64,000 bases of DNA from Prunus persica (GCF_000346465.2 NC_034009.1:20752100-20816099); one strand, 5' to 3'; positions 35,517-47,653 are shown, counted from the stretch's first letter. Notes: generated from the sequence alone by a model not told the origin. Made by a program: numbers and translations.

Positions 35517-36895
35517 TATCTCTTAGCACACTGATCTAACCACGCAAAGAAAAAACAATTGAATTTCTTTTCTTTCATGAAAGCGGTGTGAGCTTTCCAA
35601 AGATAGTCTTGCTTATCCTTCTAAATGGCTGTTTCAAACCAAATTCTTCTATCAGCATTTTCAATACTCAAATAATTTCTTTTTATCTTTTCAAGTTCGA
35701 TTTCAAAAGATTTTATCATGTTTATTTCAAATTCTACATCTGAAAATGTCGGTTCAGGTTGAGGCAGATTCCTTCTGAAACCTATGTCTGTCATGGTTTA
35801 TTCGAACCAATAGGCTGGCCTCTGTATTTGTTCTTTAGTTCTCCTAAGTCCTGCTAGAACCATTCTTTCATGGTCTAGATCATAAGCTCTATCAGAGGAG
35901 GTACTCAATCTGTGTGGTTCTAGGTTAGATCTAGAGGGTGCCAGATCAATTCTAGTTTTTCTAGCATTGGAGAATCATATCTCTACCTCTTCATCAGCTA
36001 ATTGTGAGATTCGCTTAGGCTCCTGATTTTCAAGGGGCTTTTTTGGGGCTACTTCATCCAAAATCCATTTTTCTGGTAGAGTTATATCACTCCACTTTAT
36101 CATTTTTGGGATTGCTACGTTTGACTTTTCAAGGTTAGTTTGGCATAAGGTAGTTTCACCTTTACTGTCTAAATCTTTAGCTTTGGGACAAACAGTGTTC
36201 ATAACCTTATATGAAACTCTGTAAATGATTGCTAGATTTTGGGATCCTGGGTCCATATCATAACCCTGAGTTTGAATATTCAATGTTAAAGCTTTTAAGA
36301 CATTTATATCAGAAAGTGCAACATAAAAGTTTGGAAAGCAGTTAAAATATATCAGGCCTTCCCCTAAGGTTGACTCGACTATTCCTAACCTAACAAAGAA
36401 TCTGTGAACTTTCTATGTCTTCCATCTCTTACACATAACAAGATTGAACTGGGCAATTCTATTCTGGTAAGTGGTTTCACCGCTACCTGCACAAAGCCTA
36501 TGTGCAAATAGTTATATTTTCTATCCAGATGCTGGTCGATTTGATGTTGAGTAAATAGCTAGAAACTATCATTTTTATCAATGAAAGATATTGTTTTTTT
36601 CAACAGTTTTTATTGCATAATCAAATCTAAACTTGAAAGATCCTTTATAGTATATATCAGTGATGGGTACTTTGGGTATATCCCAGTTGCATAACTCATT
36701 TTCTACGTCCCGCATGGTTATTTCTTGTAAGTTTTTCACCCTTAGGGTTCTATGGCTAGACCTGCTACTAGAGCTTGCTTCTCCAGAAGAACGGGTTCTC
36801 CTAAAATAAAATAATCTGAGGGATCCCTCAATGAAAGGGGGCAATATAATACATACCTGCGTTTCAGGTAATAGTTTTTTTCTTAGGTTTTCCAA
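35517..36895 (-). pseudogene. Pararetrovirus movement protein region
   Basis: N-terminal part of the first ORF: a 30K-superfamily movement protein that would move virus through plasmodesmata. Frame 36895-36578 contains VKNLQEITMRDVENELCNW and a stop after KNNIFH. Further down, YLHIGFVQVAVKPLTR near 36505-36458 is the conserved caulimovirid movement-protein strand, but stops interrupt it. A second open piece is 36283-35975. The region then runs into the MITE at 35513. A 37-bp foreign segment lies at 36804-36841. Confidence 0.65.
36804..36841 (+). mobile_element. Terminal fragment of the GAGGGATCCCTC MITE
   Basis: About 37 bp matching the right terminus of the MITE copies at 13105-13133 and 61946-61982, including TGAGGGATCCCTCAAT and the trailing AAGGGG. 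The rest of the element is absent. It interrupts the movement protein frame near its N-terminus. Confidence 0.5.
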
Positions 36896-37864
36896 AGCAA
36901 TTTTTATGGAGTTTTATCTCAATATACTCAAGTGTGAGTATATCTGTTGTGGAGGTGTGCGTTTTTTTTCTTCCTATTTTTGTAACCTTTTAGATAGTTA
37001 CTTTTTTACTTTAAATATGAGTTTAAAGATCCATACCAAATGTATTATATGAGTTTAATTACCAGGACTAGAGGCAATTTATGGGTATAACTATGTGAAC
37101 AAGAGCTGACTTTTGGGTTTAATTACCTACACAAGAGGTGTATGCATAGGTTCCAATTCTGTTAGGGCAAGAGGCAATGAGCTTGTAGTTCAAGTGGTTA
37201 ACAACATTTATCTATGTTCCTTTTATTTTCTTTTCGTCATGAGATAGGCCTCATCAACTGTATAACTTTGGGCCTCATCATATGAAAGCCCAAAGCAGTC
37301 CCAGCCAAACCGACTTAAAAGTTTTTTTTTCACACTTTGCACTCTTCCGGAGTCCATATTAGAACCCAAGCAATTGTTCAGTTGTTCCTACTCAATTCAA
37401 TCCTTGTTCCTCCTCGTCCAGTTTTTCTTGTTCGCTCTCCCTCTCTCACAGTGAAACAGTTAATCCCGCACTTTCCAGTTGTCACCAAAATCCCAAAAAC
37501 CCTTACTTTACTCGGTGGATTGCTCTCAAAGGGCCAAAAAGGTACCTCTTCTTTGTTCTTTCACATTTGAATTTGGTTGGTTTTCTTTTCATTTCTTCTC
37601 TTCCAGCTTGAAGCTTTGTTTATTGCCTTTGTTATCTGGTTGTGTAAATAGTATAGGACAGTTGCAATGGTTATTTATTTGGTTGTGTAAATAATAATAT
37701 TAGTAATGGGGTCTATTAAATTATATGGCTCTGTATTTCGTATATTTAGACCGATTTTAATGCATTTTGATGAATTTATTTACATGGGTAATATTCAGTG
37801 ACATTTGGAAGATGATAATTTAGGATTTTGGAGCTTCATGTGAGATTTTACAGAGCAACGGAGG
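36896..37864. other. Upstream region and probable 5' leader of the plastid gene
   Basis: A degraded tRNA-head-like motif (tagttcaagtggttaac) lies at 37187-37203. Exon-like, pyrimidine-rich sequence at about 37320-37540 ends in AAAAAG|GTACCT, and TTTTACAG|AGCAACGGAGG precedes the ATG at 37865, consistent with a 5' untranslated intron of about 310 bp. Confidence 0.4.
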
Positions 37865-40273
37865 ATGAGTACCTTTCAGATTACTTCCTCCCAACCTAGC
37901 ATCTGTTTCAGAAACACGTCTCAAGCTCTCCGTCCATCTCCAAAGCTTCTTGTTCCAACTTGTTTGCAGCCAACCTATAATGCATCCATTCGGCAACAAC
38001 GGATGCCGGTTTTGAAGGCTCAGCAATGCAGGGTTTTATCCAAGTACCATCAATCTGCACCTGTCTGCTTGTTAGGTGGCAAGGGAAAGAGTGAAAGTGG
38101 TGATGAGGTGAGAGGCCTTTGTTGGGCTATGGGAACTCAAAGAGTTTAAATTGAAGGTTTCAAGAAATCCCTACATGGTTGTATGTGTAATGACAACAAA
38201 AGAGTCCTACATTTTTCTCTCATGTTTTCCTTGTCATAATTGCAATCTTTCTTCCTGGCATGTGAGATGATGCTTTATATGCTTACGATTATTTATTATG
38301 TAATGAAGGGCATTGAGGGGATGAATATTTTGTTTATGAGATATATTTATGCTCATTAATTACTGCAAGTTTCTTTGTAATCATGCAATGCATGCGTTGT
38401 ATATTATCACTACACTTCTTAATGCAACCAGGGTTCCCCTTGGAAAGCCCTTGAGAAAGCAATGGGTAATTTGAAGAAAGACCAGTCGATAGAGGATGTA
38501 TTACGTCAGCAGATTGAAAGGAATGAATTTTATGAAGAGAGAGGAGGAGGTGGTGGTGGTGGTGGTGGCAGTGGCAGTGGCAGAGGCAGCGGCGGTGATG
38601 GTACAGGTGGTTCTGGATCAGAGGATGAAGGCCTTGCTGGAATCATGGATGAAACACTGCAAGTGATTCTCGCAACCGTTGGATTTCTTTTTCTGGTAAT
38701 AATCCTAAATTCTCTTACAGAAGTGATTATCATGCCTTTTCTTGATCACTCCTTATTGAGTCTTTGTATGAAAATTCTGTATCCACTATCTGTTAAGCGT
38801 GTTGTTTATTTGGAAGTGAGAGATGAAAGACAAGAAACACACAATGCACATCAGTGAAGCATCACAATGAACAATCAATGGCTCTTAGGTAAAGTATCAC
38901 TCATTGCTACTTGCTTGCTGCTGCCGAAATGAATACTAGCCCTTCGGTGCGTGCTTTTGCACGTGGCCAGAGGCTTTTTCACTAAGCATCCGCTGAAAGT
39001 ATCGAATCACCTTCAGCCTTTGAGCTTCGGTAAAATGGTGGGCCGTAGTTTGGATTTTGCTTCCAGGTTGTTTTGAAACTTAGTATGCATCTTAAGTCCC
39101 ACCAGCTTTTTTATTGCACCTTGCTAGTGTAAATTGATCTTCCGCTCATCCATTCTCCATGAACTTTCTGGTAAAATGGGGATGCCAAAAATATGCTGGA
39201 AACAGCTGAAGAAATACAACGTGGAGTTGGTTGTCTTGCTTTCCAATTTCTCTGTTTTATATTTTATGTTATTTTAATTGATTGTCCTGTTTTATTACCA
39301 TTTTATTCTCATTAATAAATCATGTTCTTCTAACTGTTTACTTTAGCAAAGTGTATTATTAGGATTTTCAAGAAGCAATGATGTTATTTAATATTCTAGT
39401 AAAACAGTTATCACCTCTGTTGTAGTTTCGTCAACTGTTTAGGTAATCTAAAGTGAGCTTGGATACTCCAGTTTCATGTAATGCCTTATTGTATGAGAGG
39501 TATAAGTTCTTTGGAGGAAGGGAATATGTGCTGTGATGGAAAATTTTTGGTTGTTGTGGACCGGAAAGGAATAGGAGAATTTTTTAGGGAGCTAAGGGTG
39601 AGGTGGATCACTTGTGGCATACGATTAGATGTTGGGCATCCATTTGAGTGTCAGTGTCTTAAGAGTTCAAAAAGATTTATTTTCAGGCTTTATTATTATT
39701 ATTATTATTATTTTATGATTGGAGTGCTGATGTGCAAGACCTTTTAATTTTTAGTGTTTTGCGGTAATAGGTTTGGTGATTGTTAGTTGTAGATCAGACA
39801 GCTAGGTAGCTCAGCAGACGGCTTGGCCCGTGTTTTACTTTTCATCTTTGTAGTAATGAAAGTCTCTTTCTCATGAAAAATAGCATGTTTAGTGGAATGA
39901 GAATTTGCCCCCACTCTTTCTTGCTGTAAAATATGTTTTTAGAGAATCTGGATGTGTAATGTACCCTACCCAATATCTTTTTACATTTCAAACTCAAATG
40001 CTCTTCTTGCAGTATTTTTACATCATCAGCGGTGAGGAGTGGACTCGGCTAGCAAAGGATTATATCAAGTTTCTCTTATCGGGGTCCAAGAGTATTCGTT
40101 TACAGCGTTCCATGTACAAATGGGGAAGGTTCTACAAGAATCTGACTGAGAAGAAGTATTATGATAAGTTCTGGTTGGAGAAGGCCATAATCACTACACC
40201 AACTTGGTGGGATAGCCCCGAAAAGTACCGGCACATCGTTAGATCTAATTTAGAATCAAATTCAGATGAATAA
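37865..40273 (+). CDS. Conserved plastid-type glycine-rich membrane protein, unknown function
   Basis: Three exons: 37865-38107, 38432-38695 and 40013-40273, all phase 0 with GT-AG introns, giving 255 residues. Residues 1 to about 60 are rich in Ser, Thr and Gln with few acids, like a chloroplast transit peptide (ends near LKAQQCRVLSKYH). A charged helical part (GNLKKDQSIEDVLRQQIERN) follows, then a low-complexity Gly/Ser linker at about 119-143 with nine consecutive Gly, then one hydrophobic span (LQVILATVGFLFLYFYII, near 156-174) that crosses the second splice site. The C-terminal 80 residues are basic and aromatic (SMYKWGRFYKNLTEKKYYDKF) and look like the conserved core. I recognise the pattern as a plant-specific plastid protein but cannot name a function. 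The expected place is a plastid membrane. Confidence 0.8.
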
Positions 40274-40514
40274 CCCAGCCCAGGTCACATTGCATAACCC
40301 TTCCCTCTACGTTGTTTGTGTTGATTTTGGAGGATGGTATAAGTCTTCAGTTTAGCACCTATATTTTATTGTTTATTTTTTTACAGTTGGGATTAAAGGA
40401 TCAAATGCTTGTTTTTACAACAAAAAGGGCCCCCCTCGATGGGACCTCTGCAATTCTATCATAACAGGAATAGCAATTACAATAAAATCATGAGCAAGTT
40501 GTTTTTGTTTATTA

Positions 40515-40600
40515 TTTTTTTATACAAGGGATATTGTGGGAAGGAGTCATCGAACTTAGGACCTAGGATGTAGTGGTAAATGCTCACGAGCAAGTTTTTA
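40515..40600 (-). mobile_element. Possible SINE, minus strand
   Basis: On the minus strand a B-box-like AAGTTCGATGACTCC (about 40541-40555) lies downstream of GAGCATTTACCACTACATCC and is followed by CCCTTGTATAAAAAAATAAT, the CTTGTAT-A(n) type of 3' end. Confidence 0.45.
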
Positions 40601-42048
40601 TTAGGTGCCATTTGAACTCCAAAATCAGTTGTATCTATCAAACATTTCTTAGGAAATTGCCAGTATTTTGACTTCAATTTTTTTATGTTTGTTAGTTTCA
40701 TTCCAAACTTAGCTTCGCATACTTTATTTGTGTCATCTCAACAAGCACGTAAAGTAGTCATCTCAACAAGCACATTCACGTACTGGTGCAATAGCAACTT
40801 TTACAATTGAGCAAGACGTGATCCAACTTCTTTGTCATAATAAATTGAGTCACTATATGTCAGGTTGCCATTTGAAATCAGATGCTCAACAAATTTTATT
40901 TTCTTTAACGTCACAACTGAGAAGGGTTAAACTTTAATTTAGTTAGCAATAGGGTAGTGTTCTCATATTTAATATTAGTGGTGGATTAAATTATGCGCCC
41001 CCCCCCCCCCCCCCCCCCCCCCCATGCATTGGAAGTCAATTGCTTGAGTTTTGTAAACATAGAAAGACTTTAAGAAGGTTTTTCTTAAGTTCTGGTTTTG
41101 TAAAAGGAAATTTAATGAAAATCCTAAAAAAAAAACAGGCAACTTTCAAAAACACCCAAATTTTTTTCAAAATGATGACAAAACCATTATCTTTAGCATC
41201 AACGACATGCAAATTCTAGAGTTCTTTCCTCCACCGAAAACCACCACCAGCATGTGAAGAAACCAGACCTGCATGTGAAGATTTTGTCTTCAAGCAACCA
41301 GACCATGTGAAGACCTCACTTTGCATATGCCCAATAGTTATTACTGCGCAATGACAGTATCAGAAATAGCGTTTTTGTTTCTTTGTACATATTTTTGAGT
41401 GCATTTTGTCTTAAAAGGCAGAAGAATCGTTTGTTTGCCATCAGTTGGCGTGTGATGTATGTATGAAACTTCAGAGAGAGATAGAGATGGTATCAGATAG
41501 AGAGGCTTCTCCTCTCATCCTTAGCCATCCTTAGCAAAAGAATAGAAGTTGGTGAAAATGGTGCATATGGTTTGTAACTCCGAAGAGATAAGTACAACAA
41601 CACTAGAGAAGACAAAATCTTAGTACTTCCTCTTTCAGTTTTTAATCAATAAACTCCCTTTGTTCATATACTTTCTCTTATTTTCTTACTACTCTCTTAT
41701 TCCGACCACTGTTAATACCCGGTCATAACAGTTCCAGCAACAAAAGCAATTAAGTAAGTCTTTTTCTCTTTTATTTTTGGTTTTCTTAGCAGACTTCTTG
41801 TCCAAAATAGGGAAACACTTTTTTATAATTATGTTATTATCTTACTAAATTGACGATCGATAATTTGTTTGAGCACTTGGTTAGGTTTTGTATTTGCCAT
41901 AACAATAATTGGATGTCTGTCACGGAACCTCTGAGTTCTGCTCCATAGCCCTTTTAGTTTGCATCTTTGCAGTTCCATGTCCTAGGCATGGTGTCTGGTT
42001 GTTATTTTAGCATTTAGAAACCTTTGACCAAGACCCCGCGAAAATTAA
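40601..42048. other. Intergenic DNA and probable pararetroviral leader
   Basis: Contains a run of 26 C at 40998-41023. From about 41400 the sequence looks like a pararetroviral leader: pyrimidine-rich with AATCAATAAACTCCC near 41645, a possible poly(A) signal, ahead of the primer site at 42049. The left border of the insertion is not defined. Confidence 0.35.
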
Positions 42049-42060
42049 TGGTATCAAAAC
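42049..42060 (+). promoter_or_regulatory. Decayed tRNA-Met primer binding site
   Basis: TGGTATCAAAAC differs from the canonical TGGTATCAGAGC by two G-to-A changes, the same type of change seen at many stops in this element. It lies upstream of the first small ORF, as expected. Confidence 0.55.
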
Positions 42061-42206
42061 TTTAGTTTAGCACCCTAATAATATGATTATAACAATAAAG
42101 TACCTTGAGGACATAAGTCAATCAACACAACTGATAAAAACCAACATTTTATAACCTGTTAAAATTTTACTAATTACTAGAATCACTAGTTAAGAACAAT
42201 AAACCC

Positions 42207-42472
42207 TTCGCATTTTTGGCCCTTGGTGGACACCTATTAGAATAAAAGAAAGGTTACAAGAATTAAAGAGGCAGAAAGTTGAATACCAAATAGGAATTAG
42301 AAATCTAGAAGAATTGATAAAATCACCAGAAGTAGGTAATTATCCTAGAAGAAAATTAGAAGTACAAAATAGCATAATAAGAAACCAGCATCATTTACAA
42401 GTTTGTAAAGAATCCATAGAAGCATTTCAAGAGCATTTAGGCATCTTAAAAGAAAAAGGTATACTTAGATAA
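42207..42472 (+). pseudogene. Pararetrovirus small ORF, coiled-coil type
   Basis: Open frame with no ATG, containing GPWWTPI and then a long charged helix (ERLQELKRQKVEYQIGIRN, then IEAFQEHLGILKEK). Resembles the small N-terminal ORFs of badna/tungro-like viruses. Further frame pieces follow between 42500 and 42985, broken by stops. Confidence 0.4.
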
Positions 42473-42984
42473 ACTGTAATTATATGATAGAGTATCTTAA
42501 TTTAGTAATCAGTGAACAATAAAAGAAAAAATTAACGTTAGATAATAATACATTAGTTTGTTATTTCCCACAAAAAGAACACAAACATCTATTACATAGC
42601 AGTAACAGTCCATTAGAAAATAGTATTGTTGATCTTTTAATTAGTCAAGCAGAAAGTGTAAAATTTGAACATAACAAACATAATAGAATAATTCAACAGT
42701 CATTAGAATATTTTTAGAAAAACTCCTTAAAAACAATTAGATAAAACTTAGACTATATAACATCTCAATTAGAAGATAATAATAAAAATATTCAAAGAGT
42801 TCCTAGTAAGAAAGAAATCAAAGACCTCATAGATCTTATAGATAGCAAGCCAAAACAAATAGAACTTCAATTACTCTATCATTGTGCAATTAAAAATAGA
42901 AGTGCAAAAAATTCAATTAGCACAAAAAACATTAACTGAACAAATAGAAAAGTTACATAATAAAATAGATAGACTTTCAATTTA

Positions 42985-43317
42985 ATGACATATTCTAAAA
43001 TTAATAATAAATATATCAAGGCACTAGAAGAAGTTGGTAAACTAGATAATGAACCAGTAGGTCTTACAAAATTTACAACATCTGTAGTAAGTAGTAATAT
43101 CCCTATAAGACAAAATAATTTAATAATCCAATTAATTTTAAATATAACTGAAAAAGTAGATCAATTAGAAGAACAAATAACAGAAATCAATCAAGTAGTG
43201 CACAATACTACTTCCACACTATCCAAAGACTTAGTTGATAAATTAGAAAATTTAACCTTAGGAAGTAATCCTCATAAAAGAAAAAGTAGAATAAATCCAT
43301 TTCATAATAGTAAATGA
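42985..43317 (+). pseudogene. Pararetrovirus small ORF with coiled coil (virion-associated-like)
   Basis: 110-codon open frame with ATG. A helical heptad region (NITEKVDQLEEQITEINQVV) is followed by a basic Pro-containing tail (HKRKSRINPFHNSK). A coiled coil with a basic C-terminus is the layout of caulimovirid virion-associated proteins, which bind virions and nucleic acid. Its stop overlaps the start of the movement-protein frame at 43314 (ATGA). Confidence 0.5.
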
Positions 43318-44119
43318 AACTCTTTAGAAGAAAAGGAAATGAAATAGTTATAACAGAAGATATATACCCTAGTGAATAAGAAGCACAAGAATTTCTTAGA
43401 AAAGATTTTGAAAAATCTCATAAAAATAAATATAATTTATATCAATTAAGAATATTTGAAAATACACATAATATTGTAAGTAGCATTAATCAACATGAAG
43501 TTAGTTGTATAGATAACGAAGTAACTCTTAATTTACCTAGTAACACAACAATAGAACATCTTAAAAAATCACACTATCAACAAATTCATATAGGAACAAT
43601 TATGATAGGAATAGCTGAACTCACTAGAGCACAAGTAGGAACTAAAGCATTAGTATACATATATGATGACAGATAAGATAACCATCAGTAAGTAGCTATA
43701 GCCATAGCAGAAGTAGATCTTAGCACAAATCTAGCAGTCATATGATGTATTCCTAAATATGTCATGAATATTAGAGAATTTAGTAAACATATTAAAATTA
43801 GTATAAGAACAAAAAATTATAATATGAAATGAGAATACAAAAATTTAAGTAATTAGTCTTATGTATGTAGGCAAATTTTCAGATAATTATATTATAAATT
43901 TAATGTACAATTTCAAAATTTAGTACAAACTTTTGATAGTAAACATGTTAATATGATAGAGGCAAAACAAGTAGATAATAGTTTTTTAGAAGGAACATAA
44001 TGAATTTTACCTAATTTACGGAAAATAGACAACCTGATAAAGAACAAATTTTTGAAAATCGCATAGGTGAATCAATAGTAAGATTCACTAATTATAAATA
44101 AATAAATGATATAGAAGAT
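43314..44119 (+). pseudogene. Pararetrovirus movement protein region, broken
   Basis: Starts at ATG 43314 overlapping the preceding stop. YQQIHIGTIMIGIAELTR (near 43575-43630) is the conserved movement-protein strand. Stops occur after about 20 codons, near 43675, 43690, 43743 and 43830, among others. The end is not clearly separable from the coat-protein region. Confidence 0.6.
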
Positions 44120-45826
44120 TTGGAAAGTGAAGTAGAAGAAGAAATATACATGGCATTTGATAATTTAGAAATCAATATGATTGAGCATAATTTTGATAAT
44201 ATAGTTGATAAACTCATAGATGACATATACAATTTAAATGAAGAAGAATATATAGAAAAATATAAGACTTATGATTTAGGATTACATAGATTATCAGATA
44301 AAGAAATGAAAGATTTAATTTTAAATATAGGATTAGAACATATTTTAGGAGAAAAAGACTATCTAAATATGTTAATTGAAGGAGAATGCATGCCTGCAGA
44401 AGATCAGTATAGTTCAACTGGACCATTTGTAGCACCTGCAAGTAGAACACATTAGTAAAATCTTAGGCAAACTAATGAACTATATAGAGAAAATAATGAA
44501 GAAACATCTAGGAATGCTTTTCAACAGGAAACATTTGGAACAAGAAAAAAAATAGAGGAATTGAACAAATTAGTTTAGTAGGAAACATATTAAACTTAGA
44601 TCATGTAGACCCACATGATTAGGGAAAAAACTATAGAAATATGGGAAAAGTGATGTGTACATGCAACATTAATGTTAGATTTTAGTAATAATAAAGATAT
44701 GTTAGATTACTTTGAACATACTTTAGATGAAATGGTTTTTTATTACTTCCAAGCATGGAAAACTAAAAATCCAAGAGAACATGAAGCAGCAAAAGAAATG
44801 TTTAATATAGATGCATTTGTTAAATTAATTAAATATGAATTTTTAGATCATAATAGATTAGATGGTAGAAATGAATAACAACAAATTAGAGCCATAAGAA
44901 ATTTAGAACAATTACAAATTTGAGATTTACAATATATTCATGAATATACTTCAAACTTTTTCAAGTATTTCAGAAGAACTGTCAGAATTGATGATCTTAA
45001 TTTATTAGATACTTATATGACAAAAATTAAAGGCCCAATAGGAAAAAGAATTTGGAATGAATGGCAAAAACATCCTAGGAAACTAGATGTATCCATAGGA
45101 GCAAGAATACAATATGTACATGATATATTACGATTAGAATGTAGTCAAATAAAAACAAAAATACAAATTAGAAAACAGTTTTGCATGAGCTATAAAAATA
45201 TAGATTTACCTAAACAATATGGATGTCATAAAAAATTTAAGTAGAAAAACCATATAAAAAGAGTTATAGAAAACATAGACCTTATAAACAACAATATAAA
45301 ATTTTTAGAATTCAACCTTAAAAAATTTTTAGAAGAAGAAAATATACCCCCAAACAATTTAGGAAAAGAACAAATAAACCATGGATTAGAAAATATAAAG
45401 TACTTAATAAAAGTACATGTAAATGTGATCTTTGTGGTGAAGTAGGACATATTAGACCCAAGTGTCCCAAATTAGGAAAGCAACCTAGAGAAAAAATACA
45501 ATTAATTGAACAATTTCAACTAGAAGATTATGAAGACTTAGAATCAATTTATAGTCTTGATGATAATTTAAGTGATAATGAAAGTATTTATAGTGTTAAT
45601 GCCTTAGACTCAGAATCAGAATCAGATTACTCTAGTAATTCCGATAGTGAATTAGATGAATATATGTGTATATTTGAAGAACAAAAAGAGCATGAGGAAT
45701 TTAAATATGTTAATTTAGGATGGCCTCAAGAATGTAATCAATGTAAGAAAATAGTGGTAGAAAAATATTACACTAAAATAATAGTTTATTATACACCTTG
45801 TTTTAATAATAGATCAATATAAATAA
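44120..45826 (+). pseudogene. Pararetrovirus coat protein region with zinc knuckle
   Basis: Broken frames 44120-44455, 44672-44878, 45017-45241 and onward. The zinc knuckle CDLCGEVGHIRPKC at about 45424-45465 keeps the full Cx2Cx4Hx4C pattern. It is preceded by a Lys/Arg-rich stretch and followed by an acidic, Ser-rich segment (SDNES, SESESDYSS), as in caulimovirid coat proteins. Confidence 0.65.
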
Positions 45827-46458
45827 ATACAATTGAAGTAATAGATAACAATAATCAAAAGAATAATTGCCCTAGTATAGAGAAACAAAAGACTAGTTCA
45901 TTAATAACAATTAATTGTGAGTTAGAATTGTTAAAAGAAAATAAAATTCAAACAACAGTTATGATAGATACAGGAAGCACAAAAAATGTAATAAAGGAAG
46001 AGTTAGTGCCAGAACAATTTACGCAAAAATTAGCTAGACCAGTAAGAATTATACAGTTTGATTCAAGGCCTGTATACTTAACACACTGGATTAATAATAT
46101 ACCAATTAAGATAGAAAGACAACAGTTTAATTTACCATTAACCTTTATATCCCCAGTAGGATCATATCATTTTATCTTAGGATTAAATTTTTTAAAAAAT
46201 TTACAAGGAGGATTTTTATATACACCTTCAGATATTACATTTTTTAAGAAATGTATAACCATAACAGATCAAAGTAATAAATCAAAGTCTTACAATAGTA
46301 TTAACATAGAAGAACAAAATTTTAAATACTATAATATGGAAGAATTAGAAGAAATAAATGAACAAAATAATCTAGGGTATCATGATATAATATTTGACTA
46401 TGAGTATCCAATGATAGGAGAAATAGAGCCTTTAGAGATTATGCAAATAGATAGATAA
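45827..46458 (+). pseudogene. Pararetrovirus aspartic protease
   Basis: Open frame 45928-46458 (176 codons). VMIDTGSTKNVI contains the D-T-G active site and FILGLNFL is the second hallmark of retropepsins. It would cleave the viral polyprotein. It ends in a TAA just before the reverse transcriptase part. Confidence 0.75.
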
Positions 46459-47648
46459 AAAAAGTTAGAAGAATTGTTACAATTAGCTAAACAAACTAGA
46501 ATTATAGGAGAGGATCCCCAACTACATTGGAATAAGAATAAGATATTAGCAAAATTAGACATTATTAATCCAGACTTAACAATTAGAATAGTAGATATGC
46601 CTTGTAATTTGTTAGATAAGCAAGAATTTGAACAATAAATAAAAGAAGTTTTAAACTTAAAAGTAATTAGACCTTCAAAGTCTAGGCATAGATCAGCAGT
46701 CTTTGTAGTTAGAAAACACTCAGAACTTAAAAGAGTTAAAGCTAGAATAGTGTATAATTATAGAAGATTAAATGATAATACTTATGAAGATAGTTATAAA
46801 CTACCAAATAAAGATGAACTTATGAATAAAATTCAAGAAAGTAAGTATTTTAGTAAATTTGATTGTAAATCAGGATTTTGGCAAATTAGATTAGCAGAAG
46901 AATCAATCCAATAGACAGCATTTACTTGTCCAGAAGGACATTTTGAATGGCTTGTAATGCCTTTTGGGCTAAGGAATGCACCATCGATCTTTCAAAGAAA
47001 GATGGACTAAAAAAGTGTTAGAATTTCCAGATAAACTAGAGGATAAAAAGTAATTACAAGCATTTTTAGGTTTACTAAATTATGCTAGAAGTTTTATCCC
47101 TAATTTATGAAGAAAAATCACAGCATTGCATAATAAAACTAGTAAAACAGGTCAAAAATATTTTAATAGCAAAGACATTAAATTAGTTGAAAGCATCAAA
47201 CAAGATATAACTCAACTTAAACCTTTAGCATTACCATTATATAATAATTACAAAATAGTTGAGACAGATGCATCATCAATATGATGGGCATGAATTTTAT
47301 ATCAAAAGAAACACAAGAACCAAAATCTGAAGAAAAAGTTTGTAGATATGCATCAGGAAAATTTAGTGATATATAGGCTAGACTTCCAACTACTGACTTA
47401 GAAATTTTAGGAGTCATTAACTCACTTGAAGCATTTTCATTGTTTTACATAATAAGATATTTACTATTAGAACAGATTTTCAGAATATTGTTTCACATTA
47501 TAATAAAATTACTACTAATAAACTAACACCCTGAAGATGGGTCGATTTTGTTGATTATATTATAGGAAATGGATTTAGACCAATATTTGAGCATATTAAA
47601 GACATGGACAATACTTTAGCATACATTTTATCCCGTATTATTCATTAA
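46459..47648 (+). pseudogene. Pararetrovirus reverse transcriptase/RNase H, active site deleted
   Basis: FSKFDCKSGFWQIRL (near 46853-46897) and [16 protein letters not shown] (near 46953-47000) are clear. Directly after FQRK the sequence jumps to the connection (LQAFLGLLNYARS near 47053-47092), so the segment that should carry the YxDD box, about 60-70 codons, is missing. Stops occur at 46912-46914, 47027, 47052, 47108, 47282 and 47291, among others. ETDASS near 47259-47279 starts the RNase H remnant. Confidence 0.75.
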
Positions 47649-47653
47649 CAGGT

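Larger units (their letters stand above)
26920..36895 (-). mobile_element. Florendovirus-like endogenous pararetrovirus, copy 1
   Basis: Integrated, inactive Caulimoviridae genome. On the minus strand the order is movement protein, coat protein with zinc knuckle, aspartic protease, reverse transcriptase, RNase H, a second ORF, then a promoter/leader region and a tRNA-Met primer site. That two-ORF order, and the reverse transcriptase text, fit florendoviruses. It is about 7.3 kb once two later insertions are discounted: a foldback at 31675-32688 and a Harbinger MITE at 33888-35513. Stops and frame changes occur throughout the first ORF and in ORF2, while the RT segment is open. Finding the primer site downstream of ORF2 means the circular genome integrated in a permuted form. 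Confidence 0.8.

Noticed and set aside
38530..38733. Pro-rich minus-strand frame
   Set aside because: Antisense of the Gly/Ser linker of the plastid protein gene.
41484..41500. A second primer-site-like TGGTATCAGA
   Set aside because: Only ten bases match, and it is 560 bp further from the first ORF than the better placed site at 42049.
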